Assembly: GCA_035253585.1 (NCBI GenBank) | Contig: DATFBY010000094.1 | Location: 1 to 64,000, forward strand | From: DATFBY01 sp035253585 | GTDB taxonomy: Bacteria; Gemmatimonadota; Gemmatimonadetes; Gemmatimonadales; Gemmatimonadaceae | Direction of reading: 5' to 3' | DNA length: 64,000 nucleotides | Shown here: positions 9,304 through 17,652 of the stretch, in pieces | Position numbering within the stretch: position 1 is the stretch's first letter | How the letters are laid out: every line of letters starts with the position of its first letter | Notes under the pieces: generated by a model | Database searches by the model: none | Told to the model about the DNA's origin: nothing | What the model saw: the letters and a program-made list of their open reading frames with translations, nothing else | Made by a program: the position numbers and the translations under genes

Positions 9304-9387
9304 CCATCCGCCATCCGCCATCCGCCATCCGGCTATCGATTCGGCAAGCTCGCTTCGCTCGGATGGCGGATGGCGGATGGCCGATGG
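9304..9387. repeat. Inverted pair of 7-bp tandem arrays (CCATCCG type)
   Basis: Left arm: four exact CCATCCG units (9304-9331). Right arm: CGGATGG three times, then CCGATGG (9360-9387). The arms are reverse complements separated by 28 bases, so the element can form a hairpin of about 28 bp. It fills most of the argS-kinase gap. Four other loci in the window carry arrays of the same period. Confidence 0.9.
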
Positions 9388-9426
9388 CGCCCTTTCTTCC
9401 TTTACACTTTCTTCAGATCGACGCTC

Positions 9427-10344
9427 ATGACCGTCCTCGTCGTCGGCTCCGTCGCTCTCGACTCCGTCGAGACTCCATTCGGCAAAGCGGATGATGCCCT
9501 CGGCGGCTCCGCAACGTTTTTCGCGGCGTCGGCAAGTCTGCTCTGTCCGGTGCAGCTGGTTGGTGTCGTCGGCAATGACTACCCAGTCGATCAGCTCGAG
9601 CCGCTGAAGCAACGCGGCGTCGATCTGTCTGGACTCGAGCGCGCCGACGGCGAGTCATTTCGCTGGCGCGGCCGGTACCGGCACGACCTCAACAGCGCCG
9701 AAACCCTCGAGACTCGGCTCGGCGTCTTCTCCCACTTCCGACCGAAGATCCCCGAGCAATTCAGGCGCGCGCCCTTCGTCTTCCTCGGCAACATCGACCC
9801 ACGGCTCCAGCTCGATGTGCTCAAGCAAGTCGAGAAGCCGCGGCTCGTGGCTTGCGACACGATGAACTTCTGGATCGAGAGTCGTCGTCCCGATCTCTTG
9901 GCGCTGCTCGAGCACGTGGACCTGATCACCCTCAACGACGCCGAGGCCCGGCAGCTCACGGATGAATACAACCTGCTGCGCGCGGCACGGTGGATCATGG
10001 ATCGAGGTCCGCAGCACGTGATCATCAAGAAAGGAGAGCACGGCGCGTTCATGTTCACCAAGAAAACGCTCTTCTATGCTCCGGCCTTTCCGCTGGAGTC
10101 GGTCTTCGATCCCACTGGCGCAGGCGACTCGTTCGCCGGCGGATTCATCGGTTATCTGGCGCGCACCGGCGATCTCTCCGAGCCCAATCTGAAGCGCGCC
10201 GTCGTCTACGGCTCGGCAATGGGATCGTTCGCCGTCGAGCGGTTTTCGATCCAACGGTTTCTCGAGATCGGTGCAAAGGACATCACCGAGCGCGTGCGTG
10301 ATTTTCATCGACTCGTGTCCTTCGATCAGGACCTGGTGGAGTGA
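9427..10344 (+). CDS. PfkB-family carbohydrate kinase
   Basis: 305 residues from the ATG that begins MTVLVVGSVALDSV. Ribokinase/PfkB hallmarks: the N-terminal GSVALD and LGGSATFFAASA substrate-binding segment, VGVVGNDYP, and the C-terminal anion hole with catalytic Asp in DPTGAGDSFAGGF. It phosphorylates a sugar or nucleoside-type hydroxyl using ATP; the substrate cannot be read from sequence. Upstream in-frame codons run into the heptamer array, so the ATG at 9427 is preferred. It overlaps purM by 4 bases, so a link to ribose or purine metabolism is conceivable but unproven. Confidence 0.88.
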   Translation: MTVLVVGSVALDSVETPFGKADDALGGSATFFAASASLLCPVQLVGVVGNDYPVDQLEPLKQRGVDLSGLERADGESFRWRGRYRHDLNSAETLETRLGVFSHFRPKIPEQFRRAPFVFLGNIDPRLQLDVLKQVEKPRLVACDTMNFWIESRRPDLLALLEHVDLITLNDAEARQLTDEYNLLRAARWIMDRGPQHVIIKKGEHGAFMFTKKTLFYAPAFPLESVFDPTGAGDSFAGGFIGYLARTGDLSEPNLKRAVVYGSAMGSFAVERFSIQRFLEIGAKDITERVRDFHRLVSFDQDLVE

Positions 10345-11387
10345 GCTCCGAGCGCGACTCGCTCGATTACCGCGCCGCCGGCGTCGACATCGACGCCGCT
10401 GACGACGCCAAGGAGCGGATCAGGGCGCTGGTCGAATCGACGTTCACGTCAGGCACGCGCAGCCGCTTCGGCGGCTTCGGCGGGATGTTTCGGGTGCCTG
10501 ACGACGCGCGGCAGCCGCTGCTCGTCTCCAGCGCCGACGGCGTCGGCACAAAACTGAAAGTCGCCATCGCCGCCGGCCGTCACGACACCGTGGGGCAAGA
10601 TCTCGTCAACCACTGCGTGAACGACATTCTGGTGCAGGGCGCACGCCCTCTCTTCTTCCTCGATTACGTCGCATTCGGCGAGCTGAGCCCCGAGATCGTC
10701 GAGCAGGTGGTGAGCGGCATCGCCGCGGGTTGCCGCGAGAATGGATGCGCGCTCATCGGCGGCGAAACGGCCGAGATGCCGGGATTGTACACGCCGCCTG
10801 ACTACGATCTGGCGGGCTTCATCGTTGGAATCGTCGAAGAGACTGACGTCCTGGGTCCGAACAGGGTGCGCGAAGGCGATGTCCTCATCGGGCTCGCCAG
10901 CTCCGGACTACACACCAACGGCTATTCGCTCGCTCGGCGCATCCTCTTCGACAAGCTCGGCCTGACCGTCGACAATCCGTTCCCTGGCGGCGGCGGGACG
11001 GTCGCCGACGTGCTGCTCAAGGTCCACCGCTCCTACCTTGCCGCACTCTCGCCGGTGCTCGGCGAGATTCACGCGATGGCGCACATCACCGGCGGCGGGA
11101 TTCCGGGAAATCTCGTGCGGGCGCTCCCCGATACGGTCGATGCGGTGGTCGATATTCCAAGCTGGGTGATTCCGAACGATTTCCTGGCGCTCGAGCAGGG
11201 AGGGGAAGTTCCGCGCGAGGAGATGTTCCGCACCTTCAACATGGGGGTGGGGATGATCGTGATCGCGCCAGAGGAGTCCGTCGCCACGATTCTGGCCAGC
11301 AGCGGAACGGCAGGCATCACGGCGTGGCAGCTCGGTCGGGTGATGAGCGGGTCCGGTAAAGTGAGCTTGCAAGAGGGAATTGCGTGA
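10341..11387 (+). CDS. purM: Phosphoribosylformylglycinamidine cyclo-ligase (AIR synthetase)
   Basis: 348 residues, normal length. It makes aminoimidazole ribotide from FGAM and ATP in purine synthesis. Motifs: DYRAAGVDIDAADDA at the N-terminus, SADGVGTKLKVA, NDILVQGARPLFFLDY, GGETAEMPG, GLASSGLHTNGYSLAR, ITGGGIPGNLVR and FNMGVGM. The GTG start overlaps the kinase stop and the TGA overlaps the next GTG, indicating translational coupling. No other pur gene is in the window. Confidence 0.97.
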   Translation: MSSERDSLDYRAAGVDIDAADDAKERIRALVESTFTSGTRSRFGGFGGMFRVPDDARQPLLVSSADGVGTKLKVAIAAGRHDTVGQDLVNHCVNDILVQGARPLFFLDYVAFGELSPEIVEQVVSGIAAGCRENGCALIGGETAEMPGLYTPPDYDLAGFIVGIVEETDVLGPNRVREGDVLIGLASSGLHTNGYSLARRILFDKLGLTVDNPFPGGGGTVADVLLKVHRSYLAALSPVLGEIHAMAHITGGGIPGNLVRALPDTVDAVVDIPSWVIPNDFLALEQGGEVPREEMFRTFNMGVGMIVIAPEESVATILASSGTAGITAWQLGRVMSGSGKVSLQEGIA

Positions 11388-12364
11388 GGCGGGCACTCTG
11401 CCTGACGAGTATCCTGCTTGCCGGCGCGGCGCCGGTCGTGGCGCAGCAACCGGATCCGCAATGCCTCGATCCGGCGATCGTCGGCCCAGCACTGATCGGT
11501 GGCGACGCGTGCCAGAAGGCGATCGACCTCTTCCGCTACTTCAATCCCCAAGTGGGAACGCTGGTACAAGGGGGGAACGCAACCGTTGGACACGGTGGGA
11601 CGCTTCGATTCGCGCGCTTCGCGGCGGGAATTCGTCTCACCGCGCTGCGCGCCCATGTTCCCGTCCTGAACGGACCCGGAGTGTCCTCCGGCCCACCGGT
11701 GAGCGACAGTTACGACGTGGATTCGAAGTGGGCCGCGCTGCCATCGGCCGACGTTGCGATCGGACTCTTCGAAGGCATCCCGCTCGGTCTGCTCCGTGTC
11801 GGCAGCATCGAAGCCATTGGAACCGGATTTGTCGTCCCTGATGTCACGCACGGTTCCGTGCGGCTCGAGCCGAGCGGCGCCCGATTCCGGTTTGGATGGG
11901 GGGCACGGGTAGGAATTCTTCAAGAGAGCCTCGTGACGCCGGCGATCGTCGTCACGTGGATGCGGCGCGAGACGCCGGACATCGAGCTGTCAGGCAGAAC
12001 GACGGCGCAAGATTCGCTCGGCGTCCACGATCTTCGCGTGCGCACCACGGGCTGGCGGGTCGTCGCCAGCAAGAGCTTTCTCAGCTTCGGTCTAGCGGGT
12101 GGCGTCGGCCGCGACGAGTATCGGTCGCGTGGCGACCTCTTCTATCGTCTGCGCAGCGGACTGGGCGCCGCTACCCTTCGCGTCGATGAGCGCGTGCGGC
12201 GCCTCAACATGTTTGGCACGGTGTCGTTGAATCTTCCACTCATTCAGTTCGTGGGAGAGATCGGTCGCGCGTCAGGCGGCGACGTCGACACGTACAACAG
12301 CTTCGCCACCGCGGCCGACGCGGCACGGTGGTATGGATCGGCGGGCGTTCGCATTTCGCCCTGA
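11384..12364 (+). CDS. Exported hypothetical protein, probable outer-membrane beta-barrel
   Basis: 326 residues, not recognised as a named family. An N-terminal signal peptide (MRRALCLTSILLAGAAPVVAQ, cleavage after AxA near residue 20) is followed by a domain with alternating hydrophobic/polar strands (for example GWRVVASKSFLSFGLAGGVG) and an end ISP close to the barrel-like C-terminus. Two Cys occur near residues 28 and 43. It sits between purM and ribD in the overlapping run, an odd place for a surface protein, so cotranscription rather than shared function probably explains its position. The GTG start overlaps the purM stop. Confidence 0.7.
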   Translation: MRRALCLTSILLAGAAPVVAQQPDPQCLDPAIVGPALIGGDACQKAIDLFRYFNPQVGTLVQGGNATVGHGGTLRFARFAAGIRLTALRAHVPVLNGPGVSSGPPVSDSYDVDSKWAALPSADVAIGLFEGIPLGLLRVGSIEAIGTGFVVPDVTHGSVRLEPSGARFRFGWGARVGILQESLVTPAIVVTWMRRETPDIELSGRTTAQDSLGVHDLRVRTTGWRVVASKSFLSFGLAGGVGRDEYRSRGDLFYRLRSGLGAATLRVDERVRRLNMFGTVSLNLPLIQFVGEIGRASGGDVDTYNSFATAADAARWYGSAGVRISP

Positions 12365-12369
12365 CGAAC

Positions 12370-13482
12370 GTGCCAGAACACGGCTCTTCCGACGCTCGCG
12401 ACCTCGCGTACATGCGTCGCGCGCTGGCGCTCGCCAGGCGAGGGTGGGGCTGGACCGCGCCGAATCCGATGGTCGGCGCGCTGATCGTGCGGGCCGGTCG
12501 GATCGTCGGCTCCGGTCATCATGCACGCTACGGTGAAGCGCACGCCGAAGTCGCGGCGCTCGAGGAAGCCGGTGCACGCGCCAAGGGCGCCACGGCGTAC
12601 GTGACGCTCGAGCCCTGCACGCACCAAGGAAAAACGCCGCCGTGCGTCAACGCACTCATCGAGGCACAGCTGCGCCGCGTGGTGGTCGCCGTGCGCGATC
12701 CAAATCCTGTCGCACGTGGAGGAGTGGAGAAGTTGCGACGGGCGGGAATCCAGGTCGATGTCGGCGTCGCCCAGAGTGAGGCGTGCGAGCTGAACGCGGC
12801 GTTCTTCCACTCCTTCGCAACCGAGCGTCCCTGGGTTCGGCTCAAGTTGGCGACGACAATCGACGGCGCGATCGCCGACGCCAAGGGAAAGTCGAGATGG
12901 ATCACCGGTGCGAACGCACGAGCGGCCGCGCACCGGCTGCGTGCCGACAGCGATGCGATCGCGGTCGGCATCGGAACTATCCTGGCCGACGATCCGATTC
13001 TCACGGTTCGTCACGCGCGCGCGCCTCGCATCTCGCCGCTCCGCGTTGTGTTCGATCGGCAGTCGCGCCTTCCGCTCGCGTCGACGTTGGCGCGAACGGC
13101 CAACGAATTTCGAACGGTGGTCATCACTCAGGACGGTGAGAGCACGCGCTCGCGCGCATTACGCGACGCGGGAATCGAGATCATGGAGGCCGATACGCTT
13201 GACGACGCGCTGCTCGCGCTGCGCGCGCGCGGCGTCCGTTCCCTCTTGCTGGAAGGGGGCGCCAGGCTCGCCGGAAGCTTTTTGAGCGAGGCGCGCGTGG
13301 ATCGTTTGATTATCTTTCAGGCACCGATCCTATTGGGCCAAGGTGCTTTGGGGGCGTTCGATTTTGCTCGGGGATTCGAGCTCACCGATGCGTCACGATT
13401 CCCGGTGCTCCTGCGCCGACGTCTCGGTGAGGATCTTATGACCGTGTACGCACTTCGAGAGCTGGCGTGTTCACCGGATTGA
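12370..13482 (+). CDS. ribD: Bifunctional riboflavin biosynthesis deaminase/reductase
   Basis: About 370 residues. The N-terminal cytidine-deaminase-like domain has the zinc site HAEVAALE and PCTHQGKTPPC; the C-terminal reductase domain has ATTIDGAIAD, SRWITGANAR and LLEGGARLAGSF. It performs the second and third steps of riboflavin synthesis from GTP. GTG at 12370, 5 bases after the previous stop, is the preferred start; an ATG at 12412 (MRRALALARRG) is possible. No FMN riboswitch can fit in the gap, so flavin control, if any, is not at this position. It overlaps ribE by 16 bases. Confidence 0.94.
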   Translation: MPEHGSSDARDLAYMRRALALARRGWGWTAPNPMVGALIVRAGRIVGSGHHARYGEAHAEVAALEEAGARAKGATAYVTLEPCTHQGKTPPCVNALIEAQLRRVVVAVRDPNPVARGGVEKLRRAGIQVDVGVAQSEACELNAAFFHSFATERPWVRLKLATTIDGAIADAKGKSRWITGANARAAAHRLRADSDAIAVGIGTILADDPILTVRHARAPRISPLRVVFDRQSRLPLASTLARTANEFRTVVITQDGESTRSRALRDAGIEIMEADTLDDALLALRARGVRSLLLEGGARLAGSFLSEARVDRLIIFQAPILLGQGALGAFDFARGFELTDASRFPVLLRRRLGEDLMTVYALRELACSPD

Positions 13483-14105
13483 TCGACGACGTCGGGCGTA
13501 TCGAGCGCATCGCCGTGACGACGGCGGGGCGCGAGCTACGCGTTCGATGCCGCTACGACGACCTTCTGGAAGGCGAGAGCATTGCGGTGAACGGCGCCTG
13601 CCTAACTGTGCGAGAGCGTGGGCCAGGTTGGTTCACGACAGCCGCGGTCGAAACGACGCTCGGGCGCACCACGATCGGGCACTGGCGCGAGGGCCAAAGC
13701 GTTAATCTAGAACGGGCCCTGCGCCTCGGGGACCGGATTGGCGGCCATCTGGTGCAGGGTCATGTCGACGGCGTGGGCACCGTGACCGCCGTGTCCCGGA
13801 GTGGCGATGCACTGATGATCGACATCGCGTTAGGCGGCGGCCTGGCGGATCTGATGGTGCCGCACGGCTCGCTGTGCGTGGACGGAGTGAGCCTTACCGT
13901 GAACGCACTCCCGACTGCGGACACGGTGCAGCTCTCGCTCATCGACTATACGCTGCGGCACACCACATTGGGCGCGCTTCGCTCCGGGGACCGCGTGCAC
14001 ATTGAGGCCGACATCATCGGCAAGTACGTACAGCGCCTGGTGGCGCCGTACGGCGCCGATGCGTCGGCCGCGAATCTCGGTTCTCGAATCTCCAATCTCG
14101 ACTGA
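13467..14105 (+). CDS. ribE: Riboflavin synthase alpha chain
   Basis: 212 residues. It begins MFTGLIDDVGRIERI and has the internal duplication of the lumazine-binding barrel: GACLTV with HLVQGHVDG, then DGVSLTVN with HTTLG. It dismutates two 6,7-dimethyl-8-ribityllumazine molecules to riboflavin. The last codons (about AANLGSRISNLD) come from a tandem 7-bp array, so the tail looks like a non-conserved addition. The TGA overlaps the ribBA ATG. Confidence 0.95.
   Translation: MFTGLIDDVGRIERIAVTTAGRELRVRCRYDDLLEGESIAVNGACLTVRERGPGWFTTAAVETTLGRTTIGHWREGQSVNLERALRLGDRIGGHLVQGHVDGVGTVTAVSRSGDALMIDIALGGGLADLMVPHGSLCVDGVSLTVNALPTADTVQLSLIDYTLRHTTLGALRSGDRVHIEADIIGKYVQRLVAPYGADASAANLGSRISNLD
14072..14099. 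repeat. 7-bp tandem array (GAATCTC type), single arm, coding
   Basis: Four units: GAATCTC, GGTTCTC, GAATCTC, CAATCTC, ending just before the TGA/ATG junction of ribE and ribBA. The unit is identical to the one in the inverted array at 61583-61685. No inverted partner arm was found nearby. Confidence 0.75.
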
Positions 14106-15313
14106 TGCCTTTCGGAACGATCGAGCGGGCGATCGAAGACATTCGGGCCGGGCGGCTCGTGCTCGTGGCCGACGACGAGGATCGCGAGAACGAAGGCGAC
14201 CTCATCGGCGCGGCGCAGCTCGTGACCCCGGAGGTCGTGAATTTCATGATCAAGCGCGCCGGTGGCTTGATCTGCCTCGCGCTCACCCCCGAACGGTGCG
14301 ACCAGCTCGGCCTCGCCCCTATGAGCGAGGTCAACACCGAGGAGCAGCGCACGGCGTTCACGGTGAGCATCGATGCTGCCGCGCGCTTCGGTGTGACCAC
14401 CGGAATCAGCGCCGCCGATCGAGCCAAGACGATCCGCGTCGCCGTCGATCCGTCCAGCACGCCGAACGATCTTCGACGCCCCGGACACGTCTTCCCCTTG
14501 CGTGCCTATGGGGGAGGCGTGCTGCAGCGCGTCGGGCATACCGAGGCCGCGGTCGATCTGGCGCGCCTCGCCGGCCTCTATCCGGCGGGCGTCATTTGCG
14601 AGGTGCTGGACGACGAGACAGGCGACTCGGCTCGGCGGCCCCAGCTCGAGCGTTTCGCCGAGCGACACGGACTGATCTTCGTCACGGTGGCGCAGCTGGT
14701 CGCGTATCGCCTTCGCACCGAGCGCCTCGTCCACCGCATCGCCGAAGCCCGTCTGCCCACCGAAGTCGGCGAATGGCGGATCATCGGTTACCGCAATGAC
14801 GTCGACGATCACGAGCACGTCGCCCTCGTGTACGGAACCATCGGCGACGGCGAGAACGTGCTGGTTCGCGTGCACTCCAAGTGCCTCACCGGGGATGTTT
14901 TCGGCTCCCTGCGTTGCGATTGCGGGCCGCAGCTCCACGCCGCAATGCAGATGATCGAGAAAGAGGGACGGGGCGCCATCGTTTATCTCGATCAGGAAGG
15001 GCGCGGCATCGGACTGCTCAACAAGCTCAAAGCCTACGAGCTCCAAGACACGGGCGCCGACACGGTCGAGGCGAACGAGCGACTCGGTTTCGAGCCAGAC
15101 CTGCGCAATTACGGCATTGGGGCGCAGATCCTGCTCGATCTCGGACTGAAGTCGATCCGTCCAATGACCAACAATCCACGGAAGATGGTCGGGCTCGAGG
15201 GCTACGGCCTGCGCATCGAATCACGCGTACCGCTCACGATGGCCGCGACGACCGAGAACCGCGGCTATCTCGACGCGAAGCGTTCGAAGCTCGGCCACTT
15301 GCTCGCGCACTGA
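14105..15313 (+). CDS. ribBA: Bifunctional DHBP synthase / GTP cyclohydrolase II
   Basis: 402 residues. The first half is 3,4-dihydroxy-2-butanone-4-phosphate synthase (VLVADDEDRENEGDLIGAAQ, GGLICLAL, RPGHVFPL, HTEAAVDLARLAG). The second half is GTP cyclohydrolase II with the zinc site CLTGDVFGSLRCDCG, YLDQEGRGIGL and MTNNPRKM. The fusion supplies both precursors of the riboflavin pathway. It sits between ribE and ribH with 4-base and 3-base overlaps, so production is coupled. Confidence 0.97.
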   Translation: MPFGTIERAIEDIRAGRLVLVADDEDRENEGDLIGAAQLVTPEVVNFMIKRAGGLICLALTPERCDQLGLAPMSEVNTEEQRTAFTVSIDAAARFGVTTGISAADRAKTIRVAVDPSSTPNDLRRPGHVFPLRAYGGGVLQRVGHTEAAVDLARLAGLYPAGVICEVLDDETGDSARRPQLERFAERHGLIFVTVAQLVAYRLRTERLVHRIAEARLPTEVGEWRIIGYRNDVDDHEHVALVYGTIGDGENVLVRVHSKCLTGDVFGSLRCDCGPQLHAAMQMIEKEGRGAIVYLDQEGRGIGLLNKLKAYELQDTGADTVEANERLGFEPDLRNYGIGAQILLDLGLKSIRPMTNNPRKMVGLEGYGLRIESRVPLTMAATTENRGYLDAKRSKLGHLLAH

Positions 15314-15792
15314 TGGCCGAGTTCACCGGAACACCGAACGGAAAGGGAAAGCGCATCGCCGTCGTGGTCAGCCGATTCAACGAGAGCGTCACTACCAAGC
15401 TGCTCGAAGGCGCCATGAACGCCCTCACGCGCCACGGCGCGATGTACGACGACATCGACGTCGTGTGGGTGCCGGGGGCGTGGGAGCTTCCCGCCGCGGC
15501 GCGCTTTCTCCTCGCATCAGAGCGCTATCACGCACTGGTTGCTGTCGGCGCCGTCATCCGCGGTGAGACGGCGCACTTCGATTACATCGCCAACGAAGCG
15601 TCTCGCGGCCTGGCTGATGCCAGCGCGGAGTTCGACACGCCGGTCGGATTCGGCGTCCTGACGTGTGATACAGAGGAGCAAGCGGAAGCGCGCGCCGGTG
15701 GCGAGCACGGCAACAAGGGATGGGACGCGGCATTGGCCGCGCTCGAGATGGCCGACCTGTTCGACCGTCTGCATGTCGCGCCGGAAGACTGA
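15313..15792 (+). CDS. ribH: 6,7-dimethyl-8-ribityllumazine synthase
   Basis: 159 residues, usual size for this icosahedral or pentameric enzyme. It joins DHBP with the ribityl pyrimidine to form lumazine. Motifs: VVVSRFNESVTTKLLEGA, VPGAWELPAAA, VGAVIRGETAHFDYI, PVGFGVLTCDTEEQA and NKGWDAA. The ATG overlaps the ribBA stop; its last 20 bases overlap the probable nusB start. Confidence 0.97.
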   Translation: MAEFTGTPNGKGKRIAVVVSRFNESVTTKLLEGAMNALTRHGAMYDDIDVVWVPGAWELPAAARFLLASERYHALVAVGAVIRGETAHFDYIANEASRGLADASAEFDTPVGFGVLTCDTEEQAEARAGGEHGNKGWDAALAALEMADLFDRLHVAPED

Positions 15793-16192
15793 GACCCGTG
15801 CCCGAGCGCGGGCGCTTCAAGCGTTGTATGCGTGGGACATGCGCGGAGAAAAACAGCTCGACCTGGTCGCCACGCAGATCTGGGACGATCTGGCCGTTCC
15901 GCCTGACGAGCGCGCCATGGCGGGTCGTCTCGTTCGCACCGTCGTCGCCGAAGGTCGAGCGCTCGACGACACGCTGCGCGACGTCACCACCAACTGGCGG
16001 CTGGAGCGTCTCGGCGCGATCGAGCGATCGGTGCTCCGGCTCGGCGGCGCCGAGCTCATGATCGGCGAGACTCCGCCGCGCGTCGTCATTCAAGAAGCAG
16101 TGCGCCTCGCCGAGCGTTACGGGAGCGCGCAGAGTGCACGGTTCGTGAACGGCGTGCTCGATGCCCTGGCCCGCCGCATGGGTCGCCTCTAG
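15773..16192 (+). CDS. nusB: Transcription antitermination factor NusB
   Basis: 139 residues, all helical, with TRARARALQALYAWD near the N-terminus and family segments LERLGAIERSVLRLGGAEL, RVVIQEAVRLAERYGS and FVNGVLDALAR. NusB pairs with NusE (S10) and binds boxA RNA in rRNA antitermination complexes. The ribH-nusB order is common in bacteria. ATG at 15773 inside ribH is the best start, because codons upstream in this frame encode non-conserved sequence. Its stop overlaps the GTG of the next gene. Confidence 0.93.
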   Translation: MSRRKTETRARARALQALYAWDMRGEKQLDLVATQIWDDLAVPPDERAMAGRLVRTVVAEGRALDDTLRDVTTNWRLERLGAIERSVLRLGGAELMIGETPPRVVIQEAVRLAERYGSAQSARFVNGVLDALARRMGRL

Positions 16193-17331
16193 TGCGCATC
16201 CTGCTCGTCAACTGGCAGGATCGGGAGAACCCCGAGGCCGGCGGCGCGGAGATCCATCTCCACGAGCTCTTCGGACGCCTGGCTGCCAGCGGTCACGACA
16301 TCACGCTGCTGTGCAGTGGTTGGAAGGGATGCATGCGTCGCGTCGAGCTCGACGACATCCAGATTCATCGTGTCGGCACGCGCTACACATTTCAATTTCT
16401 CGCGCGGCGATATTACCGCCAGCATCTGGCGGCGGCCGACCACGACGTCCTCATCGAGGACATCAACAAGGTGCCGCTCTTCACACCACTATGGGGAGCG
16501 AAGCAGGTAGTGACGCTGGTCCCCCACCTGTTCGGCACTACCGCATTCCGTGAAGTTTCACCTCCATTGGCGGCGATGGTGTGGCTGTCCGAGCTACCGA
16601 TCACACCGATCTATCGTCGCTCGGCATTTCATGCGATCAGTGAGAGCACGGCCGACGATCTGGCGGCGCGCGGCATCCCGCGAAATCAGATTCGCGTGAT
16701 CTATCCAGGTGTCGATACCGTGTACTTCACGCCGAGCCCTGACGAGCGCGCGCCCAATCCGGTTTTCGCCTATGTCGGTCGGCTCAAACGATACAAGGGT
16801 GTCGACATCGTCATGCGAGCGTTCGCCGAGCTTCGTCACCCGACGGCGACGCTCGAGATCGCGGGGACGGGTGACTATCGGCCCACGCTGGAAGCGCTCG
16901 CGGCATCGCTTGACCTCGGCCAACGGGTGCGGTTTCTTGGGTTCATCTCGGAGGAGGAGAAGCGCGCGCTGCTCCGGCGCGCGTGGGCGCTGGCGTTCGC
17001 GTCGCCGAAGGAGGGGTGGGGGATCACCAACCTCGAAGCCGCGGCCAGCGGCACGCCAGTCGTTGCATCGAACTCCCCCGGTCTCCGCGAATCCGTTCGC
17101 GATGGAGAAACCGGATTTCTCGTGCGGCACGCTGACGTCAGCGCAATGGCCGATGCGTTTCGCCGGCTGGCCGAGTCACCGGAGCTCGTGGGTCGTCTCG
17201 CCGTCGGCGCGCGCGCCTTCGCCGAGCGCTTCACATGGGACGACGCGGCGCGACAGACCGAGGACCACCTATCGGAGGTCGTGCACGCGCCACTGAGCAG
17301 CTCGCCGGACCGCAGCCCCGTAGCATCGTAG
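16192..17331 (+). CDS. Glycosyltransferase family 4 (GT-B fold)
   Basis: 379 residues. N-terminal acceptor domain MRILLVNWQDRENPEAGGAE and HLHELFGRLAASGHDITLL; C-terminal nucleotide-sugar domain with VIYPGVDTVYF, FAYVGRLKRYKGVDIV, FASPKEGWGITNLEAAASGTPVV, the usual retaining-enzyme E-x7-E region. Donor and acceptor unknown; a role in glycolipid or envelope polysaccharide is likely. The start overlaps nusB, and hpf follows 9 bases later. Confidence 0.88.
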   Translation: MRILLVNWQDRENPEAGGAEIHLHELFGRLAASGHDITLLCSGWKGCMRRVELDDIQIHRVGTRYTFQFLARRYYRQHLAAADHDVLIEDINKVPLFTPLWGAKQVVTLVPHLFGTTAFREVSPPLAAMVWLSELPITPIYRRSAFHAISESTADDLAARGIPRNQIRVIYPGVDTVYFTPSPDERAPNPVFAYVGRLKRYKGVDIVMRAFAELRHPTATLEIAGTGDYRPTLEALAASLDLGQRVRFLGFISEEEKRALLRRAWALAFASPKEGWGITNLEAAASGTPVVASNSPGLRESVRDGETGFLVRHADVSAMADAFRRLAESPELVGRLAVGARAFAERFTWDDAARQTEDHLSEVVHAPLSSSPDRSPVAS

Positions 17332-17340
17332 GAGGACGCA

Positions 17341-17652
17341 GTGGAGATCATCTTTCACGCACACCGGGCCGTCATCTCCCCCACCATGCGCCAGCGCGCC
17401 GAGCGTCACATCGAAAAGATCGCCGGTCGAATGCGACGGCTCGTCGACGCTGTCGTACGTTTCGAACAAGATGGCCCTGTTCGCCGCGTGGAAGTCGTGC
17501 TACACGCTCCGCGAATGCGCCCGTTGATCGGGCAGGGCTTCGGCCGCACCTACGGTCCCGCGCTGTCCGAGGCGCTGGAAAATGTGCAGTCGCAGCTCGC
17601 TCACAAGAAGCGAACGCCGAAGGCGCGGAAGCGTCTTGCCGCTCGGGCATGA
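17341..17652 (+). CDS. hpf: Short ribosome hibernation-promoting factor (HPF/RaiA family)
   Basis: 103 residues, the short form without a C-terminal dimerisation domain. Beta-alpha fold features: MEIIFHAHRAVISPTMRQRAERHIEKI, then EVVLHAPRM, then a Lys/Arg-rich tail. HPF proteins bind the 30S decoding centre and silence ribosomes in stationary phase. The GTG start is supported by the strong AGGAGG 6 bases upstream, one of the best ribosome-binding sites in this run. It precedes hprK with a 4-base overlap, comparable to hpf near PTS genes in proteobacteria. Confidence 0.85.
   Translation: MEIIFHAHRAVISPTMRQRAERHIEKIAGRMRRLVDAVVRFEQDGPVRRVEVVLHAPRMRPLIGQGFGRTYGPALSEALENVQSQLAHKKRTPKARKRLAARA

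Noticed and set aside
9304..9387. CRISPR-like repeat
   Set aside because: The unit is only 7 bases, has no unique spacers between units and no cas gene nearby.
12328..12370. FMN riboswitch expected before ribD
   Set aside because: The gap to the preceding gene is only 5 bases and no RFN element can fit.
13946..15046. 366-codon antisense frame over ribE/ribBA
   Set aside because: Shadow of clear sense genes.
16192..17331. Glycosyltransferase as part of a capsule island
   Set aside because: No other polysaccharide gene is present; it is a single gene within the housekeeping run.
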